Program-made: the position numbers and the translations under genes
In this document: positions 51,370-59,089 of the stretch, one piece after another
How the letters are laid out: each line of letters begins with the position of its first letter
Numbering within the stretch: position 1 is the first letter of the stretch
DNA from: Streptomyces sp. NBC_01465
GTDB taxonomy: Bacteria; Actinomycetota; Actinomycetes; Streptomycetales; Streptomycetaceae
Assembly (NCBI RefSeq): GCF_036227325.1
Contig: NZ_CP109467.1
Coordinates: 8,928,001-8,992,000, forward strand
Length of the DNA stretch: 64,000 nucleotides
Direction of reading: 5' to 3'
Notes under the pieces: model-generated
Databases searched by the model: none
What the model was told of the DNA's origin: nothing
What the model saw: the letters and a program-made list of their open reading frames with translations, nothing else

Positions 51370-53693
51370 CCGACATCACTCAGGACACGCAGCACACCGA
51401 AGCCCGCATCACTCACCGTCTCCTGACCATGGCTAACGACGCCCTGGCCGACGACCCTCCCAACCTGTCCCCCTACCTGCGCCGCCACCTCACGGAACAC
51501 GCCCACTCGGCTGGTCTCCTCGACCGCCGGATCCTCACCCCCCGCCTCCTCCCCTACCTCGACGCCGTTCGCCTGCGCAGCGTCACCGCGAGCGAGACTG
51601 AGCCCGATACCACCTCCGGCCTATGGAGTGCCTTCCGCCACGCCAACCACCAATGGGACTTCGACCGCCCTACACAGAACGCCGCAACTCTGGAGTTTCA
51701 CGCCGCCCGCCTCGGCACCCCCTTCCCCGAACGCACCACACCAGACGGCTGGCGAATCCATTGGGCCACTCCAAATCCGCATAAAGGTGAGGTCCTCACG
51801 AGCTTTCACACCCCAGTACTCGCGGTCTCGACGGTGGTGACATCAGAGGGCCGTGCGCTGGCCGCCTTCGGCGACTACCTCGGCGTGCAGGTGTGGGACC
51901 TGATCTCTGGCCTTGAGGTCGGTGAATCCCGGACCACCGACGCAGGCCCGGTGCGGGCGCTGGCGAGCGTGGCATTGCCGAACGGCCACGTCCTGCTGCT
52001 CACCGCCGGTGAAGACAACACGGTGCAAATGAGCGACCTGATCTCGGGACAGCCAGTCGGTGAACCCCTGTACGGCCACACCGACTCGGTCGTGTCGGTA
52101 GCGGCAGCGGTCCTACCGGACGGCCGCGCACTGGCAGTTTCAAGCAGCGACGACCGCACGGTACGCGTGTGGGACCTGGCGACCGGCCGTCCAGTCGGCC
52201 AACCCCTCACCGGCCACACCGCCCCAGTAGCAGCGGTCGTGCTGCCGGACAACCGCGTTCTAGCAATTACCGGAGGCAAAGGCCACACCGTGCGGCTGTG
52301 GGACCTGGCCTCGGGTGATCCGGTCGGTGACTCCCGGGCCGGAGGCGCCAGCACGGTACTGGCGCTGGCGGCCGTGGTGTTGCAAGACGGACGCGCCCTG
52401 GCGGTCACCGGAAGTGAAGACTGCACGCTGCGAATGTGGGACCTGGCGACCGGCCGTCCAGTCGGCCAACCCCTCACCGGCCACACTGCCCCGGTTTCGT
52501 CGCTGTCGACGGTCGCGTTGCGGAACGGCCGCGCGATCGCGATCACCAACAGCGCCGATCGCACGGTGCGAGTGTGGGACCTTCTCGCCAGCCATCCGGC
52601 AGGCAAACCCCTCATCGACCTTCCTGACCATGTTGGACTGGTGTCAGCGGTGGTGCTGCCGAACGGCCGTGCAACGGTGCTCTCCTCTGGAGAAGACAAC
52701 ACGGTTCGGATGCAGGAGCTGGCAACAGGCCATCCAGCCAGCGATCCCAACACCGGCCACTCCGGACAGGTGCTCGCGGTTGCGGCGATTTCGCTGTCGC
52801 CGGACCGTGCGCTGGCAGTCAGCGGAGGTGAGGACCACACGGTTCGGATATGGGACCTAGCCACCGGCCATCCGGCAGGCGAGCCCCTCACCGGCCACAC
52901 CAGCTCGGTCGTGTCAGTGGCGGCAGCGGTCCTACCGGACGGCCGCGCACTGGCAGTTTCAAGCAGCGACGACCGCACGGTACGCGTGTGGGACCTCGCT
53001 ACAGGCCGTCCGATCGGCGAACCCCTCACCGGTCGTAACGCTCCGGCTTGGTCGCTCTCGACAGTCGTACTCTTGAGCGGCCGCGTGGCAGTGGTATCAG
53101 CCGGAGGCAACGACACATCCCTGCGGGTATGGGATCTCATCTCGGACCAGCCAGTCGGCGAACCCCCGCGCGGCCACACAGGGCACGTACTTGCGGTCGC
53201 ACCGGTGCTGCTACCGGACGGTCGTGCGCTGGCAGTCACCGGGAGGTCGGACGGAACAGTGCGGGTATGGGATCTGATCTCGGGCCGGCCAGTCGGCGAA
53301 CCCCTGCATGGCCATACGGACCTGGTGCTTGCCGTTACGGCGGTAGCGCTACCGGACGGCCGCGCGCTGGCAGTCACCGGCAGCTACGACCACACCGTGC
53401 GAGTGTGGGACCTAACCTCCAGCCAGCCAGTCGGCGAACTCCTAACTAGCCACACCGATGTGCAGGCAGTTACGGCGGTAGTGCGACCGGACGGCCGTGC
53501 ACTGGCCGTCGTAGGAAGTGGCGATGGGAGGGTGCGGGTGTGGGATCTGGCAACAAGACAGGCTGTGGGCGACGCTCTCTTGACCAACAATGCGGTGAAT
53601 GACCTTGCAATGACATACCTAGTCAGCGGCTCGCCCGCAGTGGTGGTCGCCGGGGCAACGGGTGTTGCCGTAGCCGAACTACCGACGAGGTAA
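51366..53693 (+). CDS. WD40-repeat sensor split from caspase-STAND protein
   Basis: The product is 775 aa, its ATG overlapping the caspase stop (ATGA). Residues 25-100 repeat the STAND linker module (YLRRHLTEHAHSAGLLDRRI, LLPYLDAVRLRSVTASE). Thirteen full blades and a partial fourteenth follow (VLPDGRALAVSSSDDRTVRV), suggesting two propellers. The split lies exactly at a domain border, so the protein probably reassembles with the caspase-STAND half. Blades 3 and 9 share 77 identical bases. It resembles the first WD40 gene of the operon in architecture but not closely in sequence. Confidence 0.9.
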   Translation: MTDITQDTQHTEARITHRLLTMANDALADDPPNLSPYLRRHLTEHAHSAGLLDRRILTPRLLPYLDAVRLRSVTASETEPDTTSGLWSAFRHANHQWDFDRPTQNAATLEFHAARLGTPFPERTTPDGWRIHWATPNPHKGEVLTSFHTPVLAVSTVVTSEGRALAAFGDYLGVQVWDLISGLEVGESRTTDAGPVRALASVALPNGHVLLLTAGEDNTVQMSDLISGQPVGEPLYGHTDSVVSVAAAVLPDGRALAVSSSDDRTVRVWDLATGRPVGQPLTGHTAPVAAVVLPDNRVLAITGGKGHTVRLWDLASGDPVGDSRAGGASTVLALAAVVLQDGRALAVTGSEDCTLRMWDLATGRPVGQPLTGHTAPVSSLSTVALRNGRAIAITNSADRTVRVWDLLASHPAGKPLIDLPDHVGLVSAVVLPNGRATVLSSGEDNTVRMQELATGHPASDPNTGHSGQVLAVAAISLSPDRALAVSGGEDHTVRIWDLATGHPAGEPLTGHTSSVVSVAAAVLPDGRALAVSSSDDRTVRVWDLATGRPIGEPLTGRNAPAWSLSTVVLLSGRVAVVSAGGNDTSLRVWDLISDQPVGEPPRGHTGHVLAVAPVLLPDGRALAVTGRSDGTVRVWDLISGRPVGEPLHGHTDLVLAVTAVALPDGRALAVTGSYDHTVRVWDLTSSQPVGELLTSHTDVQAVTAVVRPDGRALAVVGSGDGRVRVWDLATRQAVGDALLTNNAVNDLAMTYLVSGSPAVVVAGATGVAVAELPTR

Positions 53694-53865
53694 TGACACT
53701 GAAGCCGCGTCACAGGGGCGAAGGTGCGTGGTCAGGAGCCCTGAATATCGACAGCACTCACGCCGTGGACGTACCTCACCAAACCCTGTCGAGCGGCTCG
53801 TGTGCCCCCAACGTCACAGACCACGAGGGATCAACAACGGGTCTGATGCAGGGTTGGGTGACAGG

Positions 53866-53922
53866 TTGACCTGCCCCACGCCTTGGGTTCCAGTTTGACC
53901 TGCCCCATGTCTTGGGTTCCAG
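53866..53922. repeat. Tandem 29-bp direct repeat
   Basis: Two units of 28 bases (53866-53893 and 53895-53922), both starting TTGACCTGCCCCA and ending CTTGGGTTCCAG, differ at two or three bases. They lie in the debris after the WD40 operon and could be a remnant of a mobile-element end or regulator sites. Confidence 0.65.
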
Positions 53923-53946
53923 TTCTGGTGGCTCCTTTCACCCACG

Positions 53947-54162
53947 GCGCCCGATCCCGACTTGCCGGACCTCGCCATGGCGTTGAGCGACCAGTCGATC
54001 CGGTTGGTGGGTCTGGGGCGGTGGGAGGAGGCCCTGACCGCCATCACCTGGGCGGTGGAGATGTATCAGGGGCTGGCGGGTCGTTGGCCGGATGTCTTCG
54101 CCACCGCTCTCGATACCGCGCGCCAGACGCTGGCGTTCATCGAAGACATGGGTGCCGAGTGA
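53947..54162 (+). pseudogene. C-terminal fragment of a TPR protein
   Basis: DPDLPDLAMALSDQSIRLVG and GLGRWEEALTAITWAVEMYQ form one or two TPR units ending FIEDMGAE and TGA. The frame has no proper start: coding character begins abruptly at about 53947 beside the tandem repeat. This is the tail of a TPR-NTPase like that at 11524, whose front has been lost. Confidence 0.6.
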
Positions 54163-54166
54163 GCCG

Positions 54167-54472
54167 CTATGGCGCTGCATCGTCCGGCGTGTCGGTGCTG
54201 GCGCTTCGTGCTCGTTCCAGGACCCGGTACACCGTCGCGCGGGAGACCGTGACCCGCTCCGTCACCAGCCCCTCGCGCACCCGCCACCGCAGGTGATCAA
54301 CGAGGGTGAACGCGTACGTCCTCTGCGTCCCCGAACCCTCGTACATCCGCAGAAAGCTATCCGCTTCCTCATCCACCGAGCCGTCCGGCCAGACGATCGT
54401 GAACGACAACCCGCCGTCCCCCCGGACCATTTGCTGCACGCGGATCTCGTCCAAGACGATCACGCTTCGCAC
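54167..54472 (-). pseudogene. Integrase N-terminal fragment with foreign tail
   Basis: The 101-aa frame shows IVWPDGSVDEEADSFLRMYE and GSGTQRTYAFTLVDHLRWRV, like the SAM-like N-terminus of actinobacterial tyrosine recombinases. Instead of the catalytic domain it runs into TERVTVSRATVYRVLERARS, like the C-terminal helix-turn-helix of a serine resolvase. It appears to be a junction of two recombinase remnants rather than a working enzyme. It could still encode a small DNA-binding protein. Confidence 0.5.
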
Positions 54473-54544
54473 CGATCCCCCTCTCCGTACAGCCCGATGC
54501 CACGAAGAGGCTTGCCAAGATCGGTAAAAGAGAACGCAACGGGC

Positions 54545-54853
54545 CTACACACCGCTCCAACGAGTGATCCAGACACTCACGAGGCGCTCGGTAATGGAGC
54601 CAATCCGCACCGCCCCGCCCCGACGGCCGAGCGCGGCGTGGATCAGGTCGGCGACCTCGGACTTGCCGCTGCCCGGGGGACCGGCGACCAGCACCTTCAC
54701 CGGCTGCTTCTGCGCAACGGCGCCACCGGTGAAGACCGGGATGATCTGGGTGTTGAGGATGTCCTGGTGCTGACCTTCGGACAGCACGACAGGCACGACG
54801 TCCCTGTCTCTCAACCAGTCCTCCTCGATGTGCATGAACCATTCACCGGCCAC
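54545..54853 (-). pseudogene. Truncated zeta-toxin-like gene
   Basis: The 102-aa frame (alternative ATG 54835) has VVPVVLSEGQHQDILNTQII, the lead-in of Streptomyces zeta-toxin proteins. KVLVAGPPGSGKSEVADLIH holds Walker A, followed by RRGGAVRIGS. The substrate-binding and remaining catalytic parts are missing, replaced by a short unrelated tail. It can bind ATP at best; kinase activity towards UDP-sugars is not expected. The gene upstream at 54899 would be its usual small partner. Confidence 0.65.
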
Positions 54854-54898
54854 GCTCCGGCCCTGGGGTGCGGACGGCCCGCCGGGCGGGTGTTCGTC

Positions 54899-55156
54899 TC
54901 AGCGGGCCGAGTTGTACTCGGTGGCGGCCAGCGGGTGCGTCTCGCGCTCATCAATCCAGTCGTAGAGCCACTCCTTGCGCACGACGACCTCACTCGCCCA
55001 CGGAAAGTGCGCCTCCGCGAGCCCGAGAACCCTCTCGGTGAGCGCGTCCAGCGCCTTCTCCACCCGACTGCCGTGGATGTTCCTCTTCAGCGCGCGCGGC
55101 ACCCTGAACTCGAAGCTGATCCGCAGGACCCGAGGGGTCCCCTCGCTCTCCGACAT
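54899..55156 (-). CDS. Small unknown protein upstream of zeta-toxin remnant
   Basis: The product is 85 aa from ATG 55156 (MSESEGTPRVLRISFEFRVP). RALKRNIHGSRVEKALDALT and the closing RKEWLYDWIDERETHP look like a compact alpha/beta protein without motifs. Its position 46 bp before the zeta-like gene suggests a partner or antitoxin role, which is inference. The zeta remnant is broken, so this gene may be a leftover. Confidence 0.5.
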   Translation of the reverse strand: MSESEGTPRVLRISFEFRVPRALKRNIHGSRVEKALDALTERVLGLAEAHFPWASEVVVRKEWLYDWIDERETHPLAATEYNSAR

Positions 55157-55590
55157 CTCTACCTCCACTGCTCCAGCTCCCACCAGAGTAGTGAACTCTG
55201 AGGAAAATAAAGCCAGTTCAGGAAAGTTCGCCGATGCCGAAGCCATCGTGCCTGCTCAAGGTGGAATTACATCTGAGAACAGGAAGCAACTTCACCAGTT
55301 GATGACACCGCATGATGGGCAACACACGAGGCGTCCGTGATCCGTTCGTTCGAAGGCCGGAGCGCTGTCGGTGCTGGGGAGCACACTTGATGCGACGTCA
55401 CACATTCGGAGCATCGGGGGCACGGTGGATCCCGGCGCTGCGACGGCATGTCGAGACGGTCGAGTTCTGCGCCCTGTGTTCCCGTACGGCCGTCGGAGTG
55501 GATGCGATGCCGCACCCTCCGGCTTCGCCGTCGGAGTGGATGGGGTGGCGCCCCAGCCCGCAAAGAGCGGGTTGCCCACGCCGTCGGCGG
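55157..55590. other. Intergenic region, no gene seen
   Basis: Open frames here lack consistent codon bias. I find no repeat, RNA gene or fragment that I can name. Confidence 0.4.
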
Positions 55591-55956
55591 CTACTTCACC
55601 AGCTTCGTGCCGTTGACCAGCTTGCCGACGTACTTTTCGCCGTCTGTAAATGCCATCCGATACGTGAAACTCTGGGAGACGTGCTGCGGGCGACCCGTTT
55701 GGGTGTCGATTACAACGACTCGGTAGCGAAGGCTCTGATTTCGGCCTCTCTCGTGTTCAAGGGCCCCACCCAAGCCAGTTAGATTTTCCGTCACTTCGAT
55801 GGTGAAACGCTCGCGGACGACTGTCTCGTCACGGTTAGCCCATCTCTCGTCGCTCTTGGCGCGAGCTTTGGCTTTCCGGCGGCCCCACCAGCTCTTCTCT
55901 TGTTCCGCTCGGCGGGCCGCTACGGCCTCCGGTGTGACGTCATGCTTGGGATCCAT
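55591..55956 (-). CDS. Unknown 121-aa protein
   Basis: The N-terminus is basic and helical (EKSWWGRRKAKARAKSDERW). The C-terminal part (ERFTIEVTENLTGLGGALEH, SQSFTYRMAFTDGEKYVGKL) is predicted beta-rich. There is no signal peptide. It starts 15 bp after the stop of the 134-aa gene upstream, so the two form a pair. Function unknown. Confidence 0.6.
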   Translation of the reverse strand: MDPKHDVTPEAVAARRAEQEKSWWGRRKAKARAKSDERWANRDETVVRERFTIEVTENLTGLGGALEHERGRNQSLRYRVVVIDTQTGRPQHVSQSFTYRMAFTDGEKYVGKLVNGTKLVK

Positions 55957-55971
55957 TGCTAACGCACCGCC

Positions 55972-56376
55972 TTACCTGGCTGTCCTTGCGATGCGCAGGG
56001 TGCTGGCATACAAGTCGCAGAGCTCGTTGAATGCGCGCTGCGTACCTCGTGCGGCGGTGAACGCAGCGAAGCAGCCCTCCTCAGTAGACGAGGCGACCTG
56101 CAGCACGCCTTCCCTGCTGAGTCGTGCTCCCGGGCACGACCTGTGCTTTTCGGCGTACGCAGGTCTCACGTGGCGTCCCTGGCCGAGGTAGGCGCCCCAG
56201 TAGAGGGTCGTACTGCTCAGGTAGAGGTATCCCTCGCGTGGCGGGAGGTCGCTGGTGAGGCTCATGGCCGGCGCATAGGCGAGCCGTTGTTCACCGGGTT
56301 GCATGAAGGGTTCAATGGCGGACCAGTATTCATCGAGGATCTTCGCGTAGCGCTTTTGGGCCCACTTCTGGAGCAT
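55972..56376 (-). CDS. Unknown 134-aa protein, PH/GRAM-like character
   Basis: It starts MLQKWAQKRYAKILDEYWSA and continues with GEQRLAYAPAMSLTSDLPPR and GYLYLSSTTLYWGAYLGQGR, reminiscent of the front strands of bacterial PH-like or GRAM-like domains that sense membranes. The rest is helical. This resemblance is weak. It pairs with the 121-aa gene 15 bp downstream. Confidence 0.5.
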   Translation of the reverse strand: MLQKWAQKRYAKILDEYWSAIEPFMQPGEQRLAYAPAMSLTSDLPPREGYLYLSSTTLYWGAYLGQGRHVRPAYAEKHRSCPGARLSREGVLQVASSTEEGCFAAFTAARGTQRAFNELCDLYASTLRIARTAR

Positions 56377-56606
56377 GACCCCTCCACAACCTCGGGACTC
56401 AATTTCAGGATGCGCGCCTCGGCGCAGCCGTGCGCGCCGAGGCTGGAGGTGGCGCTCGGCTCACTGCCGTACGGGGCGCTCGCTGTGCCAGCTGGTCACC
56501 ATCGGCACCTCCAGCACCGCCGTAACCTGCAACGCCAGCTCGATAGGCGCTGGCCTGCACCGTTGTGTACGTGTGTTGGTGCCTGTGGATACGCTGGTGT
56601 GGGGGG

Positions 56607-57227
56607 TCATGTTTCCCTGTAGAGCGCGTCCGTCAGCCGCATCCAGGTCTTGTCATTGGTGGAGAGGGTGGGCTGTCCCGCCGCTTCCCACAGTGGCCGG
56701 TACATGTCTGCCAGGCCGCGCCACGCGGAGTTGTGCTCGATCGGCTGCAGGGTCATCCCGAGGTGCTCAAGGAGCAGATCAGACTTGCGGTAGTTGCAGC
56801 CTGCGCAGGAGGTGACGATGTTCGTCTCGTCCAGGCTGTCGCCACCTCGCGACACCGGTACGACGTGATCGTTTGAAGTGCTGATCTCCGAGTATGCGGG
56901 GTGGCAGCTGTCGGCCTTCCAGTTGGGGTGGAAGGGGAACTGCTGCGGGAAGAGACCCGACATCATGCGCAGGACGGGCAGGCACACGGTGGCTCTGCCG
57001 CAGTACCGGCACAGGTACCGGTCGCGGTCGTAGATCGCGGTCAGGCTTCGAAGGGGCACCTGCTTTCGCGGTGTGATTTCCGGCCGGACGAAGGCAATCG
57101 ATTCCATCGTGGCGCGGGCACGGTCCTCGCGGCCGGTCGCCATCGCCGACACCGCGCTCGAGAGAGCGTCTACAAGCCCAACGTGGCTGGGGCCGGTGAC
57201 GATGTCCCGCTCAGTAGCCGGCGTCAC
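56607..57227 (-). CDS. HNH endonuclease
   Basis: The product is 206 aa. The HNH region has zinc Cys pairs DRYLCRYCG and VTSCAGCNYRKSD around SNDHVVPVSRGGDSLDETNI, which supplies the catalytic His (DHVVP) and the Asn of the beta-beta-alpha-metal fold. An insert between the halves (FPQQFPFHPNWKADSCHPAY) is larger than usual. It would be a metal-dependent nuclease, perhaps a restriction-type or homing-like enzyme. Its start overlaps the upstream 115-aa gene by 17 bp. Confidence 0.88.
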   Translation of the reverse strand: MTPATERDIVTGPSHVGLVDALSSAVSAMATGREDRARATMESIAFVRPEITPRKQVPLRSLTAIYDRDRYLCRYCGRATVCLPVLRMMSGLFPQQFPFHPNWKADSCHPAYSEISTSNDHVVPVSRGGDSLDETNIVTSCAGCNYRKSDLLLEHLGMTLQPIEHNSAWRGLADMYRPLWEAAGQPTLSTNDKTWMRLTDALYRET

Positions 57228-57558
57228 AGGACTCGCAACGACGGACAGCTACCCGATCCGCGTTGCCCTTCGTCGCCTGCAGCGGGTTCCCTTCAGATAT
57301 CCGCCCCCAGGCGCCCGGGACGGGATCCTGGACCCATCCGAACTTCGGGGCGGCGATCTCGCTGTCTTCGAGGTGCCCACACCCCGGAAGGTGGGCGTTC
57401 CCGGCAGGGGAAACAATGATCGAGTTCTGTGGCCAGCCGACCCAGTGCGCACGCACGGTCGCAACGCCCCGCGCTACTCGTGGCGCACTCCCGTTCGCCG
57501 GGCACGCACACCCAGCACCGACGATCAGCTCGCAACGTTCGCATCGAGTCTCAGGCAT
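57211..57558 (-). CDS. Cys-rich 115-aa protein paired with HNH nuclease
   Basis: MPETRCERCELIVGAGCACP at the front and AVRRCESCDAGY at the end each carry CxxC knuckles, a likely zinc site. The middle has HLPGCGHLEDSEIA. It overlaps the HNH gene by 17 bp, so translation is coupled. It may recognise DNA or regulate the nuclease; this is inferred from position only. Confidence 0.6.
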   Translation of the reverse strand: MPETRCERCELIVGAGCACPANGSAPRVARGVATVRAHWVGWPQNSIIVSPAGNAHLPGCGHLEDSEIAAPKFGWVQDPVPGAWGRISEGNPLQATKGNADRVAVRRCESCDAGY

Positions 57559-57766
57559 CAGTCATTCGTTCCTTACGTCGGTATCGCGGTGGCCAGGTCT
57601 TCGGGCAAGGAGATCCGAATGGCGTTCTCGTTGCCGGTTGGGGGCAGCCATGGAGGCACTGCCCGAGGCCAGAGGGTGTGCCTCTCCACGGCATCACGTG
57701 CTGGTCAGGGCCTGTAGAGCCGTTCGACCTAGGCAGAGAGGCCCTTTGACCCGCAAAGCGAAACGC

Positions 57767-58672
57767 TCAGACGGCGAGGGCGTCGGTGATCCGTTCGAAG
57801 TCTTGTGGTGTGAACATGCCGCGGCTGATCGCTGCGTTCCTGCGCGTCTTCGGCGTCACCACGTTCGGGTACGACCTCAGCTCCGGGATCGCGATCGTCC
57901 ATACGTCCGCGATGCGCCCGAGAATGATCACTGCGTCGCGGGACATGGCACGGCGTACCAGGTCGAAGGTGAAGCTCTGCGAGGGAAGCGTGAACGGGAT
58001 TGGGCGCCACTCGGGCGAGTGGTAGCCGTGGAACTGCAGGGCGAGGACCGTCCTGGAGAGCTCCTCATAGCTGTGCCCGAGGGTGGTCAGTCCGCGCAAG
58101 GTCCTGCGCCACCACAGGCTCCCCGGGTGATCGGGCTCGGCACCCGACAGGAAGTGGTTCGGCGTTCCGCCGTCGGTGGCGATGTTGTGCAGGGTCCTTG
58201 GAGTGATCCCGGGGCGTGCGTAGGCGGCTGGGTCGCTTTCGCTCCGGCCCGGGTTCGCCAGGAGGGTGACCAGTGGGGCGTCATGCAGCCCGAGGAACGG
58301 TTCCGGCGGAAGCGCCAGGTCGAGCCGGTATTTCGGGTTCGCTCCGGTGGTCGTGGCCCTGAGGGCCTGCAAGTGGGGCAGATCTTCGGGGACCGCGTAT
58401 GGCGCCGTCCCCGTCACGCGAGCCCAGGGGTTGGACAACATCGGATCTACCACCAACCACGCTGTCGCGACACGGCTCGGTCCTGGGAAAAGGCGTTGAT
58501 CGCCAAGAACCTGGGTCCACAACGGCGGCCCCCGGTGAGGCGAGCGAAGCAGGAGACGCGGCCAGGCTGAGGAATGTTCAGGCGGAGTGACATACGGACT
58601 GAGGCTTTCAGAGCGTTCGGTGAGAGGGGGACTCGAGCCTACGCAGCCCTCATGGCGGCCTACACCAAACAA
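57767..58672 (-). CDS. Unknown protein, uracil-glycosylase-like phrases
   Basis: The longest frame is 301 aa; internal starts near 58450 (GTG) or 58441 (ATG in VDPMLSNPW) are possible. The conserved-looking core is VTLLANPGRSESDP, LWWRRTLRGLTTLG, LALQFHGYHSPEW, PIPFTLPSQSF and YPNVVTPKTRRNAAISRG. An NPG loop followed by a downstream FHGYHS motif recalls DNA-glycosylase-like folds, but the similarity is slight and I do not assign it. No membrane or signal segment is present. Confidence 0.55.
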   Translation of the reverse strand: MFGVGRHEGCVGSSPPLTERSESLSPYVTPPEHSSAWPRLLLRSPHRGPPLWTQVLGDQRLFPGPSRVATAWLVVDPMLSNPWARVTGTAPYAVPEDLPHLQALRATTTGANPKYRLDLALPPEPFLGLHDAPLVTLLANPGRSESDPAAYARPGITPRTLHNIATDGGTPNHFLSGAEPDHPGSLWWRRTLRGLTTLGHSYEELSRTVLALQFHGYHSPEWRPIPFTLPSQSFTFDLVRRAMSRDAVIILGRIADVWTIAIPELRSYPNVVTPKTRRNAAISRGMFTPQDFERITDALAV

Positions 58673-59089
58673 GGCGTGACCCTCCCCACCGCGCGGACCG
58701 CGGTCTCTTGCGACGCGCCGACCATCTGCCCTGCCGCACGTGGGAACGGGAATCCCGTACGGGCACTGGCCTGCACCGTTGTGACCGCCTGTCCTGCGAC
58801 TCTTCGCGATAGGTGATACCAGGGTGCGCGGCCGACCTCGGGAATCTTGGGGAGCTGATCGCTCTACTTGGCGCCGGAAGGTCGTTCCTTGTTGGCACCA
58901 CGCCTATTTTCGGCCTGGATGACCCCCAGTCCCGCAAGGGAGTGCTGCTCAAAGCTGCCTTTGAGCAACTCAGAGTTTGTGGCATGCGCCGGTCTCGCGC
59001 CCCAGAGGGGCAAACTTTGCGAGAAATTCACTGATTTGCACTTGTATCCCCAGTTTCGTGCAGTTTCCTCCCGGAGTCGAGGTCGTTCC
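58673..59089. other. Intergenic region, promoter of fucosidase gene
   Basis: There is no credible gene. The A/T-richer stretch at 59010-59060 (AGAAATTCACTGATTTGCAC and onward) probably holds the promoter of the fucosidase gene; I could not assign -35 and -10 boxes. Confidence 0.4.

Noticed and set aside
53866..53922. CRISPR array
   Set aside because: Only two tandem 28-base units with a single base between them and no spacers.
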